A stretch of DNA of 44,605 nucleotides from Actinomadura darangshiensis (GCF_004349235.1 NZ_SMKY01000042.1:1-44605); one strand, 5' to 3'; shown: positions 9,367 through 17,580, counted from the stretch's first letter. A program made the numbers and translations. The notes: a model not told the origin generated them from the letters alone.

Positions 9367-10211
9367 GAGCGGAACCGGAGCCGCTGCCCGGGACGCAGTT
9401 GCGCGGCTTCGGCCACCGAAGCGGAGGCGAGCACCGCGACGACCGGATACCCGCCCGTGGTCGGATGGTCGGCCAGGAAGATGATGGGCAGCCCGCTGGG
9501 CGGCACCTGCAGGGAACCCGTGACCATGCCCTCGCTGCCCAGTTCGCCGTCGCGCGCGCGTACGAGGGGAGGCCCGTCCAGCCGCACGCCCACGCGGTTG
9601 CTGTCCGGCGACACTTCGTACGGCGTGGACGTGAGCGTGGCCATGGCGTCGTCGGTGAACCAGTCGTCACGGGGACCGGGCAGGATGCGGAGGATCGGCG
9701 TCTCCGGAATGGCCGGCGCAGGCGCGAGGTCCACACTGATGTCCGCAAGGCCCTCGGAAGAGCCGATGGGCAGACGGACACCCGGCGAAAGCGGTGCCGG
9801 GCCCAGACCGGACAGGAGATCGGTCGAGCGGCTCCCCAGGACCGCATCGACCACGACACCGCCTCGCACGGCGAGATAGCTGCGCAGCCCGGACGAGGGC
9901 GTGCCGAAATCGACTTCTGCACCGGCCGCCACATGACAGGGCGCATGCGTCCCGTAGGCGCGGCCGTCGATGCGCAGCGGAACCGGAGCGCCGGTGACCG
10001 CGATCCAGGCGCGGCCATGGAAACGCAATGCCGCCCCACCGAAGGTGAGTTCCACACCAGCCGCGTCCTCGGGATTGCCCACGAGCCGGTTGGCGAGCCT
10101 GAACGCGCGCTCGTCGGCGGCCCCGGACCGTGGGACGCCGAGGTGGGCACGGCCGGGCCTGCCGAGATCCTGGACGGTCGCCAGCGGCCCGGGCCGCACG
10201 ACCTCGATCAA
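9363..10211 (-). CDS. pxpC: 5-oxoprolinase subunit C (biotin-dependent carboxyltransferase-like family)
   Basis: About 282 aa, of the KipA/allophanate-hydrolase-subunit-2 family. Motifs include GPLATVQDLGRPGRAHLGVP at the N-terminus and FLADHPTTGGYPVVA near the C-terminus. PxpB and PxpC with PxpA convert 5-oxoproline (pyroglutamate) to glutamate using ATP. The start is TTG in TTGA, overlapping the pxpB stop, with AAGGAG about seven bases upstream; this gives a conventional N-terminus beginning (M)IEVVRPG. It is the last gene of pxpABC, and its stop overlaps that of the convergent phosphatase gene. Confidence 0.9.
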   Translation of the reverse strand: MIEVVRPGPLATVQDLGRPGRAHLGVPRSGAADERAFRLANRLVGNPEDAAGVELTFGGAALRFHGRAWIAVTGAPVPLRIDGRAYGTHAPCHVAAGAEVDFGTPSSGLRSYLAVRGGVVVDAVLGSRSTDLLSGLGPAPLSPGVRLPIGSSEGLADISVDLAPAPAIPETPILRILPGPRDDWFTDDAMATLTSTPYEVSPDSNRVGVRLDGPPLVRARDGELGSEGMVTGSLQVPPSGLPIIFLADHPTTGGYPVVAVLASASVAEAAQLRPGQRLRFRS

Positions 10212-10822
10212 GGACGCTCCTTCGCGACGAACCGGACGCGCGTACCCGGCCGGAGCAGGGACGGCGGATCCCGCGACACGTCCCACAGGCGGAGTCCGCT
10301 GTGCCCGAGAAGCCGCCAGCCGCCCGGCGACCGGGACGGGTACACGGCCGCGTACGGTCCGGCGATCGCGACCGAACCGGCCGGAACGGCCGTCCTGGGG
10401 GACTCGCGCCGGGCCACGTGCAGCGCCGGGTCCAGCCCCGACAGGTAGCCGAAGCCGGGGGAGAAGCCCAGGTAGGCGACCGTGTACGAGGCCGCCGAAT
10501 GCCTGCGGACGAGCTCGTCGCGGGACAGCCCGGTGAGGTCGGCGACCTCGTCCAGATCCGCACCGTCGTAGACGACGGGAATCTCGACCGGGTCGGCATC
10601 GCCCTCCGCGTCGCCGGGCAGCGGCAGCCGCGGCAGGCGTGCGGCCAGGCGATCCAGGTCGGCCGAGGCATCGGCGACCACCAGGACGGTCTGCTCCCCG
10701 GGAACGACGTCCACTACCCCCGGCAGGGGCGTGTCCCGTAGGGCCGCGTTCAGCCGGTGCGCGGTCGCTAGGTCGCCGGTCTCCACGAGCAAGGCCGCGT
10801 CACCGGCCCGCAGCACTCTCAC
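10208..10822 (-). CDS. pxpB: 5-oxoprolinase subunit B (KipI/allophanate hydrolase subunit 1 family)
   Basis: A 204-aa protein with the family signatures IPVVYDGADLDEVA and AYLGFSPGFGYLSGLDP. It forms a complex with PxpC that works with PxpA in ATP-dependent cleavage of 5-oxoproline, a spontaneous damage product of glutamine and glutathione-like metabolites. The GTG start overlaps the pxpA stop (GTGA) and the stop overlaps the pxpC start (TTGA), so the three subunits are translationally coupled. Confidence 0.92.
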   Translation of the reverse strand: MRVLRAGDAALLVETGDLATAHRLNAALRDTPLPGVVDVVPGEQTVLVVADASADLDRLAARLPRLPLPGDAEGDADPVEIPVVYDGADLDEVADLTGLSRDELVRRHSAASYTVAYLGFSPGFGYLSGLDPALHVARRESPRTAVPAGSVAIAGPYAAVYPSRSPGGWRLLGHSGLRLWDVSRDPPSLLRPGTRVRFVAKERP

Positions 10823-11571
10823 GCGAACGGCTCCAGCGCGACCCCGGCGTGCGACAGGGCCGACCGGACGGAGCGGGCCAGAGCCACCGCACCGGGGGTG
10901 TCGCCGTGCACGCAGATGGAACGAGCCTGCAAAGCGACCTCACTGCCGTCCACGGCGACGACAGTGCCGTCGACCGCCATCCGTACCGCGCGCTGGACGA
11001 CGGCTTCCTGGTCGTGGACGACCGCCCCCGGTTCCCGACGGGACACGAGCGCGCCCGCCGGCGTGTAGGCACGGTCGGCGAAACACTCGGCGACCACGGT
11101 GAGCCCATCGGCGACCTCGTGCACCGCGGACGTGGGCAGGGTCAGCAAGGGCAGCGACGGGTTGTACGCCCGTACCGCGTCCGCCACCGAGCGGGCCTGG
11201 GCAGAGTCACGCGTGACTCTGTTGTAGAGCGCCCCATGCGGTTTGACGTAGGACACGCGTCCGCCTTCCGCGCGCGCGATGCCGTCCAGTGCCGCAAGCT
11301 GGTAGAGGACCTCGGCGGTCAGTTCGGGTGCGGCGACGTCCATCTCGCGGCGGCCGAACCCGGCCAGATCCCGGTACGACACCTGAGCGCCTATGGTCAC
11401 CCCGCGCTCGACGGCCGCCGCACACACCCGGCGCATGATGAGCGGGTCGCCCGCGTGGAAGCCGCACGCCACGTTCGCGCTCGTGATGACGTCGAGCAGC
11501 GCCAGGTCGTCGCCCAGCTCCCAGATGCCGAACCCCTCGCCGAGGTCGGCGTTGATGTCGATGACCGCCAT
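10819..11571 (-). CDS. pxpA: 5-oxoprolinase subunit A (LamB/YcsF family)
   Basis: About 250 aa. The N-terminus IDINADLGEGFG, the metal-site segment ANVACGFHAGDP and YVKPHGALYN are diagnostic of the LamB/YcsF family, which supplies the PxpA subunit of prokaryotic 5-oxoprolinase. The ATG giving MAVIDIN is chosen over a TTG two codons upstream. It starts 30 bases after the end of the 122-aa gene of the TY-Chap block on the same strand, so transcription may read in from there, although the functions look unrelated. Confidence 0.93.
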   Translation of the reverse strand: MAVIDINADLGEGFGIWELGDDLALLDVITSANVACGFHAGDPLIMRRVCAAAVERGVTIGAQVSYRDLAGFGRREMDVAAPELTAEVLYQLAALDGIARAEGGRVSYVKPHGALYNRVTRDSAQARSVADAVRAYNPSLPLLTLPTSAVHEVADGLTVVAECFADRAYTPAGALVSRREPGAVVHDQEAVVQRAVRMAVDGTVVAVDGSEVALQARSICVHGDTPGAVALARSVRSALSHAGVALEPFA

Positions 11572-11600
11572 GCCCAAGACCTACCACCGATCCCCGTGCC

Positions 11601-11969
11601 TCAGACGGTCTCCTCGTGCACGTCCTCGACCTCGTGCCGGGACGCCCACGCCTGGTACACGCCGCGGTCGAAGAGCTCCAGCCCGAGCCCTTCCGCCACT
11701 GGGGCCTTGCCGCCGCTGTACTCCACCCGCAGCCAGCCCTCGTGTTCGCCGAGCACAACGAACGGCTCGCCACGCCACGTGCAGTGCGTCGTCACGTAGT
11801 GGAGGTGGTCGACGTCCGCCAGAGGCACCACCTGGACGTAGCGCTCAGGTGCGATCTGGCGGAACCCGTCGGCGTGCCGCGCGGCGTAGAGCCGGACACT
11901 GTCGCCGTCCGGGCTCGCCTCGTACTCGGCGCCATGCCAGGCCGCGTAGAAGCCGTGCCGGACGCTCAT
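11601..11969 (-). CDS. Uncharacterised 122-aa protein coupled to the larger TY-Chap protein
   Basis: The start ATG (MSVRHGFYAAWHG) overlaps the stop of the 669-aa gene as ATGA, so the two are translationally coupled. The protein is soluble and acidic with many aromatic residues (YVQVVPLADVDHLHYV, CTWRGEPFVVLGEHEGWLRVEY). There is no signal peptide or membrane segment. I do not recognise a named domain. Tight coupling suggests a physical partner or immunity-like companion of the upstream protein, which is inference only. The coding call is supported by the overlap, the codon bias and the compact domain-like sequence. Confidence 0.75.
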   Translation of the reverse strand: MSVRHGFYAAWHGAEYEASPDGDSVRLYAARHADGFRQIAPERYVQVVPLADVDHLHYVTTHCTWRGEPFVVLGEHEGWLRVEYSGGKAPVAEGLGLELFDRGVYQAWASRHEVEDVHEETV

Positions 11970-13975
11970 CCGCGTCCTCCCGGCAGTTTCACGAGCCACC
12001 TGCGCAGATCCGCGTCGTAGCCGGCCGCGAGTGTCTCGGCACCGTGCGCGTCGAGCCGGTACATCTCGGCGCCGTGCGGCAGCCGCTGGCTGTCGACCTT
12101 GAACTCCGGGATGGCGGGCCCGTCCCCTGGCGTGTACCCCGACCCGGGGAACGGCGCCTTCTCGATCACCCAGCCGCCCGGAATGATGCCCATGCTCCAC
12201 TCGTCGATGCCGCCCAGCGGGCGCCGGAACAGAGCGGGCTTCACCGCCGGCCAGCGGAGCATGAAGATCTGCTCGTCCGCATACGTGAAGGGCGACCCTT
12301 CGTAGACCAGTCCCAGCGCCCGGATCAGCGCCGCGGGCGACGTTATCTCCCGCACGTCCTGTAGCCGGTGGACGTAACCGGCGACCAGGTCGTATCCGCC
12401 CTCCAGGTAGTGCTGCACATGCTCGGGCCGTACGACCTTCTGCATGACCACGACCTGGGAGGCGTCGTCCGCAGGCGCTTGCTGCGACGGTGCGCTCCGG
12501 GCTTGGGCCGGCGTTTCGCGGGCGACGCCGCGAGCACCCTTGCCCTTTCGCTCGCGTTGGCCGTAGAGGGGCGCCACCGGAAGGCCGTGTGGGTCGCTCG
12601 GCGTTTCGCGGGATGGATTCGGGCGTCCGGCGGGCTCGTGGACGGGCAGCCCACGGGGGTCGACCGGGGTCGCCCTGGGAGCCGGAGTCTCCGGACGGCG
12701 CTCTCGCGGTGGAGCGGAGGGACGCTGCCCGTGCGGCGGGGCGCCCATCGCGGGGCTCGGCTGAGGCTGAGTGGGAGCCGGCTCCCGCGGAGCCGGAGCC
12801 GGAGCCGGAGCCGGAGCGGGTGCCGGAGCCGGAGCGGGCGCTGGAGCCGGAGCCGGGGTCGGTGCCGTCGGCTGCGGTGCCGTCGGCTGCGGCGGCTGCG
12901 GAGCCGGCGGCCGGGACACGGGCGGGGCTGTGGCCGCCGCTGCGGGCGCGGGAGCCTCGGAGGGTGTCTCCGGTCGGGGCCGGCGCGGTTCGGGTCTCTG
13001 CGGCGACGTGGCGGCCCGCCGGCGATCGGCCGCCGCGCGCCGGCGGGACCGGGTGCGCGTCGACGGGCCGGCCACATGGACGTCCGTCGGAACCGGAGGC
13101 GTGGGGGTGGCGGCGGTCCTGGGCTCCTCGGGTTCCAGGAGCGCGTTGGCGTCCAGGTAGCACGCGCTCGGAAGACCGGGATTCACTGCGAGCTGCCACT
13201 CCGGGTGAGGCCAGTGCCGGGACAGCTCCGCCAGCGACGCCTGCCGGTGATGGACCGCCTGCCCCTGGAGGGAGCGGTCCATCGCCTCGGGCGAGGTGAA
13301 CGCGAGGACGAACGTGCCCTCGCCGAACTGCGCGGTGGCGAACTGGTACTCGGCCGCCCCGGGGTCGCCCGGCGATGGAAGGTACAGGACAGCGCGCGCG
13401 AGAAGCTCCAGGTATCCGTGCTGATCCCCGAGTTCGCGGGCCTCGGTGAGGGCCATCTCCAGGCTGGAGCCCGACGGCCGCGCACGGCGCGCGGAGGACG
13501 ACGCGGAACGGCCCTGGTTCTCGGGCACGGCCAGCGGGATGCCGAGCCCTGGCAGCGCCAGCGGCCCGCCCTCAGCCCCGGACTTGCTCGCCTGGTAGAC
13601 GAGCTCCAGCGGGGACTCGACGCGGTAGACGTCGCGGAACGCGCCCATCATCTGCCCGGCGAGCAGAGCGGACGCCTCCAGGAGCTCGGCGGACGCACGG
13701 CCACCGCGCTCACGGAACGTGTGCCGGTCCCACCAGTTCTTGCGCTCCTCCTCGTCCGGCGGTTCCCAGCCGAGCGCCCTGAGCCTGCGCTCCTGGCGCG
13801 GGGCCAGCGGACGGGGCAGGAACGCGCTGCCGACGGCCTCGGCGTCGAGCACCCCCTCGGACCTCATCGCCTGCACGTAGGGGAGACCGCTCGGCCCCTG
13901 CACGATGAGGAACGACGTGATCGGCAGCCGTGAAAGCTCCAGTGTCAGCCGTTTGGCGAAGTCGTTCCAGTCCAC
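11966..13975 (-). CDS. TY-Chap N-terminal / SseB-like protein with long Pro-Ala linker and unknown C-terminal domain
   Basis: A 669-aa protein. Residues 1 to about 130 match the TY-Chap N-terminal pattern (MDWNDFAKRL, PYVQAMR, LGWEPP, NWWDRH), a fold related to type III secretion chaperones. Residues about 172-280 resemble an SseB N-terminal module (EYQFATAQFGEGTFVLAFTS, QLAVNPGLPSACYLD). A low-complexity Pro/Ala/Thr linker of about 210 residues follows. The last about 170 residues are a compact domain (RPEHVQHYLEGGYDLVAGYV, EFKVDSQRLPHGAEMYRLD) that I cannot name. The start is GTG, matching the paralogue's N-terminus. The linker suggests a two-headed adaptor or chaperone-effector fusion; the function is unknown. 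Confidence 0.82.
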   Translation of the reverse strand: MDWNDFAKRLTLELSRLPITSFLIVQGPSGLPYVQAMRSEGVLDAEAVGSAFLPRPLAPRQERRLRALGWEPPDEEERKNWWDRHTFRERGGRASAELLEASALLAGQMMGAFRDVYRVESPLELVYQASKSGAEGGPLALPGLGIPLAVPENQGRSASSSARRARPSGSSLEMALTEARELGDQHGYLELLARAVLYLPSPGDPGAAEYQFATAQFGEGTFVLAFTSPEAMDRSLQGQAVHHRQASLAELSRHWPHPEWQLAVNPGLPSACYLDANALLEPEEPRTAATPTPPVPTDVHVAGPSTRTRSRRRAAADRRRAATSPQRPEPRRPRPETPSEAPAPAAAATAPPVSRPPAPQPPQPTAPQPTAPTPAPAPAPAPAPAPAPAPAPAPAPREPAPTQPQPSPAMGAPPHGQRPSAPPRERRPETPAPRATPVDPRGLPVHEPAGRPNPSRETPSDPHGLPVAPLYGQRERKGKGARGVARETPAQARSAPSQQAPADDASQVVVMQKVVRPEHVQHYLEGGYDLVAGYVHRLQDVREITSPAALIRALGLVYEGSPFTYADEQIFMLRWPAVKPALFRRPLGGIDEWSMGIIPGGWVIEKAPFPGSGYTPGDGPAIPEFKVDSQRLPHGAEMYRLDAHGAETLAAGYDADLRRWLVKLPGGRG
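12789..12856. repeat. GGAGCC hexanucleotide microsatellite-like tract in the TY-Chap linker
   Basis: Imperfect tandem GGAGCC/GGAGCG units run for about 68 bases. In the minus-strand reading frame they encode an (Ala-Pro) repeat in the linker. The period of six keeps the frame, so copy-number change would lengthen or shorten the linker without breaking the gene. Confidence 0.8.
12861..12890. repeat. 15-bp perfect tandem duplication in the same linker
   Basis: GGTGCCGTCGGCTGC occurs twice in a row, encoding a repeated PQPTA-type unit on the minus strand. It lies directly next to the hexanucleotide tract and points to local slippage. Confidence 0.75.
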
Positions 13976-14037
13976 TCGGATCCACTTTCACGTCCACGGG
14001 GCGGGGATTCCGTACTCGACGGTAGCCGAACGGTGCG

Positions 14038-15522
14038 TCACTCGGTCCAGGGAGCCGGTACGGCGTCGGCCCGTACCTGCGCCCAGACTCCGCCGATGGC
14101 GTCGTAGATCGCGACGGGCGTCCGGTCCCCCTCGCCTGCCGAACGCCAGAGGCGGGTTCCGTGCGGCGGCCGCAGCGGGACGCCGGCGGGGCGCCGTTCC
14201 GAAGCGGCGGCTTCGGCGGCCTCCCCGTCGGGTGGGGCGGCCAGGGGGAGCGCAGCGGCGGGTTCCGGTTCCGGGGTCTGCGGCGGAGGGATGCCGGCGT
14301 CGAGTGCCGCGCGCAGGTCGGCCGTCGTGTAGGGGTCGATCGCGGTGTGGGAATCGTCGTGCGGACCGTCCACGCCTGGGACGGAACCGTTCGCGACGGG
14401 GGTCGAGCCCCCGGCGACCGGGTTCGGCCCAGAGAGCGCGTTGGGGTCGACCGTTCCGTACGGGTTGGGCACGTCCTGCCCGGCGGCAGGGGGCACGTCC
14501 ACGCCACTGGCGTCCTGTTCACCGTGCAGACGGCCGATGACCGACGAGTCCAGGAGGACTTCGCTCGGCAGGCCCCAGTTGATGGCAAGCCGCCACATGG
14601 GGTCGGGCCAGCCGGCGGCCAGCCGCGCGAACGAGGTGCGCCGGTACAGGCCCGGATGCCGGTCACCGGTGCGCGCCAGGGCACCGGGCGAGGTGAACAC
14701 CGTGACGTAGGTGCCGCTCCCGATCGTGATGGTGGGGAACTCGGCGCGGTCGGGGTCCTCCACGGCGGATGCGGTGGCGGGCAGGACCAGGTCAGCGTTC
14801 GCCAGCAGCCTGAAGTAGGTCGTGTTGTCGCCGTTCGCCTTGGCCTCCGCCAGGCGCGGTTCGAGGAGTTCGGCGTCCACCCCGGGGACCCCCTGCGATT
14901 GCAGCGGCATCGGGTTCTCAACCGGAGGAGGACCGGCCGGCAAGGGGTTCGCCTCTGGGAAGCCCTCCGGGAGGCCAGGTGGGAGACCCTCCGGGAGGCC
15001 AGGTGGGAGGCCCTCCGGGAGGTTGCCGCCGGACGATGCGCGGCGCTTGTTCACGCGCGACGGGTCGGCCACATCGATCCCGAAGTCGAGGAGTTCGATG
15101 AGGCCGGTCCCATGCCGGTGGAACGACTCGTACACCAGATCGGACGGGCGCCGGACGCCTTGGACGTCCCGCAGTGCCGTGACCATCACGTCGGCCAGCC
15201 GCGAGTAGTCGGCGTCGGTCACGGTGAGCATCCCGCCGGGCATGCCCGCCTCGGGCAGTTCCGTCCACCAGTTGCGCGGGGCAGGCTCGGCGGGCGGACG
15301 CCAGCCCGCGTCGCTCATGACCTCCTCGTCGGCCAGCGTGAGCAGCAGGGGCCCTTCGAGGAAGTTGTTGCTGACGGCCTCGGCGTAGAGCCGGTCGGGC
15401 TCGCGCATCGCCTGGACGTAGTGACGGCTCTCATCGCGCTCGCGCACGATGAGGATCGTGTCCCGTTCGAGACCCGCCAGCTCACGTCCCAGCCGCCGGG
15501 CGAACTCGGACCACTCCAACAA
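14038..15522 (-). CDS. TY-Chap N-terminal / SseB-like protein (paralogue)
   Basis: About 494 aa. The N-terminus is (M)LEWSEFARRL with HYVQAMREPDRLYAEAVSNN, AGWRPP and NWWTELP: the same TY-Chap module as the 669-aa neighbour. A Leu-Pro-Gly-rich hinge encoded by 24-bp repeats follows, then an SseB-like segment (TITIGSGTYVTVFTSPGALA, WRLAINWGLPSEVLLDSS). The C-terminal about 130 residues differ from the neighbour: a Pro-rich stretch and a short tail ending in IYDAIGGVWAQVRADAVP. TTG is preferred as the start because GGGAG lies five bases upstream; a GTG two codons earlier would overlap that site. Probably a divergent duplicate with a different C-terminal cargo. The function is unknown. Confidence 0.82.
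   Translation of the reverse strand: MLEWSEFARRLGRELAGLERDTILIVRERDESRHYVQAMREPDRLYAEAVSNNFLEGPLLLTLADEEVMSDAGWRPPAEPAPRNWWTELPEAGMPGGMLTVTDADYSRLADVMVTALRDVQGVRRPSDLVYESFHRHGTGLIELLDFGIDVADPSRVNKRRASSGGNLPEGLPPGLPEGLPPGLPEGFPEANPLPAGPPPVENPMPLQSQGVPGVDAELLEPRLAEAKANGDNTTYFRLLANADLVLPATASAVEDPDRAEFPTITIGSGTYVTVFTSPGALARTGDRHPGLYRRTSFARLAAGWPDPMWRLAINWGLPSEVLLDSSVIGRLHGEQDASGVDVPPAAGQDVPNPYGTVDPNALSGPNPVAGGSTPVANGSVPGVDGPHDDSHTAIDPYTTADLRAALDAGIPPPQTPEPEPAAALPLAAPPDGEAAEAAASERRPAGVPLRPPHGTRLWRSAGEGDRTPVAIYDAIGGVWAQVRADAVPAPWTE
14963..15023. repeat. 24-bp tandem repeat, about 2.5 copies, inside the TY-Chap paralogue
   Basis: CCCTCCGGGAGGCCAGGTGG begins each 24-base unit. On the minus strand it encodes repeated LPPGLPEG units that join the two domains. 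The repeat keeps frame. There are no spacers of CRISPR type; it is a coding minisatellite. Confidence 0.85.
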
Positions 15523-15539
15523 GATCACTCCCTACGACC

Positions 15540-15558
15540 GGGGGCCGGCCCGGCCCCC
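15540..15558. terminator. Perfect 19-bp palindrome between the 540-aa and TY-Chap genes
   Basis: GGGGGCCGG-C-CCGGCCCCC has 9-bp arms and a single central base. It lies in the 96-base gap between two same-strand genes, 18 bases before the TTG start of the downstream gene. It could be an intrinsic terminator or attenuator for the 540-aa gene, or an operator. A one-base centre suits a cruciform or protein site better than an RNA hairpin loop, though the RNA would simply open a few pairs. Confidence 0.5.
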
Positions 15559-15618
15559 GCGAGACCATGCCCGGGAACCGATGATTGTCGCCGGGAGCGC
15601 CGGGCGCAAACCGGGAGT

Positions 15619-17241
15619 TCACTCGGGTGGGGGTTCGTGACGAAGCACACTCAGGGCCTCGCGGAGCGCTTCCGGATCGTGCCCGGAACGGTCGAGGACG
15701 TCGATGAGCCTGTGCAGGATCTCGTGGCGTTCGTAGCCGACGTCCAGCAGCGATTGGGCCGTGTCCCACAGTTGCGGAGGCTCGCCCCGCCACAGCTTCT
15801 CGGTCACGCGTTCGTGCGCGTCGAGGTGGTCTTCGCCACTGCCGGGATGCTCGAACTCCAGGATGACGCGGCGGTCCTCGGGGTCGGCCGGGTCCAGTTT
15901 GGACAGGTCGATGTAGCCGTGCCGTCCAGAGCGCCTGTGCGTGCCGGACAGGAACGGCAGGGCGAACGCGCGGCGGGGGAGGGCCTCCAGGTCGCCGTCG
16001 GGCAGCAGCCGGTCGACCAGCTCGCGGTCGAGGCCGAATGCGGACGGATCCCGGTACGCCTCGGCGAATTTCCCGGTGGCGTCCCAGAGGGCGTCCAGTG
16101 TCGCCCTGATGCCTTCCTCGGGCAGCCCCGTGCGCTTCCCGGCCCACCGCACCCACGCGGCCAGGACGTGGGGGACGGCCTCCTGTTCCGACGGGGAGAG
16201 CAGTACCTTCCGCGGCAGCCAGTCGAGGAGGAACATCTCGCACTTGACCGGGCTGACCCGCAGCGGCCGTCCGAAGTCGTGTGCGCAGCCGTAGTCGATG
16301 ATGCGGTCGATGCACCGGCTCGCGGCGGAGAGGTCCGACAGCTCCTCCGCCTCGTCCGAAGCGAGGAAGCGGGCCGCGATCGTCGCGCGCCTGTCGCGTC
16401 CGTAGACCGGCGGCTGGGGCAGACGTCCACCCGGCGGAAGGATGTCCACGCGCGCGCGGACGAACGCGTGGTAGGTACCGAAGTTCTCGTTCACCGGCGG
16501 GTGATCGATGTCGTCGGTGAGGTCGAGAGCGCTCTGCAGCAACGCCTTGGTGTCGCGTGGGTCGAGTTCCTCGAATCGCATCAGGGGGTTGTTGCGGCCT
16601 TCGCGGCGGCAGTGGTCGAGGAGCTTGTCGACCCGGGAGGAGACCCACGCGTCCCGGACCATTCCGCTCGTCGACGGCTTTCCGGTGCGCACGGCAGGTG
16701 CGAACAGGCCCCCGGACGGCTGCACGGCCCCGGCCTTGTTGCGATCGACCAGGATGACGAGGGCGTGCCGTTCCGCCCCGCCGTAGGTGTAGGTGCAGAC
16801 GATGGAGTCCTGGTCGCCGTAGACGTCCCTCGACACGAAGCACGCCTCGGGTTCGACCATGCCCACGTGGTCGGCCCACCCAGGCCTGGCGACGCCGTCG
16901 GCCATCAGTTGCAGGGCCGCGCGTTCCGCCTTGGCCGCCTGCCGTGGGGTGCCCATGTAGGCGATCCCTGTGAGCAGTGCCAGCGCCGCCGGTGTCCCCG
17001 CCGATCCGGCATAGCCGACCAGGGCCTCGCCGATGACCTCCTCGACGTCGCCGCCCGGTACGCGTTGTCCCCACCACGAACCGAGGATTTCGCTGACGAT
17101 GAGTTCGGCGTCCAAGGGGCTGCGCACGGCGAGCAGTTCGCGGGCGTGCTGGAGCATGCCATCGAAAATCGCCGAGACCTCGTCCGGGGGGTGCGGTCCG
17201 TCCCGGGCAGGGTCCCCGGAGGAGCGGCTGCGGGGACTCAC
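15619..17241 (-). CDS. Uncharacterised 540-aa cytosolic protein
   Basis: A soluble protein without signal peptide or membrane segments. The first half contains SEILGSWWGQRVPGGDVEEV and a long helix-rich region; the middle has TFTYGG-like strands (SIVCTYTYGGAERHALVILV). The C-terminus HLDAHERVTEKLWRGEPPQL then VGYERHEILHRLIDVL resembles the short His-rich helical segment of DUF1841-type proteins. I recognise no catalytic motif. It is the second gene of the minus-strand block that leads into the TY-Chap genes. The coding call is strong from length and codon bias; the function is not known. Confidence 0.78.
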   Translation of the reverse strand: MSPRSRSSGDPARDGPHPPDEVSAIFDGMLQHARELLAVRSPLDAELIVSEILGSWWGQRVPGGDVEEVIGEALVGYAGSAGTPAALALLTGIAYMGTPRQAAKAERAALQLMADGVARPGWADHVGMVEPEACFVSRDVYGDQDSIVCTYTYGGAERHALVILVDRNKAGAVQPSGGLFAPAVRTGKPSTSGMVRDAWVSSRVDKLLDHCRREGRNNPLMRFEELDPRDTKALLQSALDLTDDIDHPPVNENFGTYHAFVRARVDILPPGGRLPQPPVYGRDRRATIAARFLASDEAEELSDLSAASRCIDRIIDYGCAHDFGRPLRVSPVKCEMFLLDWLPRKVLLSPSEQEAVPHVLAAWVRWAGKRTGLPEEGIRATLDALWDATGKFAEAYRDPSAFGLDRELVDRLLPDGDLEALPRRAFALPFLSGTHRRSGRHGYIDLSKLDPADPEDRRVILEFEHPGSGEDHLDAHERVTEKLWRGEPPQLWDTAQSLLDVGYERHEILHRLIDVLDRSGHDPEALREALSVLRHEPPPE

Positions 17242-17331
17242 CCTTCTAGCTTCTCAGATCCGGCGCGGGCGGTGGTGGGGACACGGCCGAAGACCGGAAC
17301 GGGCCGCCGCCGCGCCATCGGCCGTCTCGGC

Positions 17332-17580
17332 TCAGCCGTCCACCCCGCCGGCGGGGTTCCGCCCAGAGGGCGGCTCCGATTTCAGGATTCCGGTGAGATG
17401 TTCACGCGCCATCCGCTCGACCTTGGCCGGCGTGGCTTCGAGCCCCAGATGGGCCATGCACGCCTGGACGTCGGCCACGCACTGGTGGACGGCGTCCGAG
17501 GGGAAGGTCGTGAATTCGTCGCAAAGCCGGCGAGCGAGCGCGTCGCGGGTCTCGCTCCGGTGATCGGCTAGTGCAGGCAT
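17332..17580 (-). CDS. Small three-helix-bundle dimerization domain protein
   Basis: An 82-aa protein. LARRLCDEF then AVHQCVADVQACMAHLGLEA then VERMAREHLTGILKSEPPSG is the pattern of a small actinobacterial protein family annotated as a three-helix-bundle dimerization domain. All three helices are visible between about residues 10 and 68. The ATG start has GGAGG 11 bases upstream, rather far. It lies 90 bases upstream of the 540-aa gene on the same strand. The role is unknown; such small helical proteins often act as dimeric adaptors, which is inference here. Confidence 0.65.
   Translation of the reverse strand: MPALADHRSETRDALARRLCDEFTTFPSDAVHQCVADVQACMAHLGLEATPAKVERMAREHLTGILKSEPPSGRNPAGGVDG

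Noticed and set aside
14963..15023. Tandem repeats as a CRISPR array
   Set aside because: The 24-bp units are directly adjacent without spacers and lie in frame inside a coding region.
14161..17571. 1136-codon plus-strand open frame
   Set aside because: It is antisense to the TY-Chap and 540-aa genes. Such long antisense frames are expected at this GC content; the translation is Arg/Gly/Pro/Val-rich with no recognisable domain.
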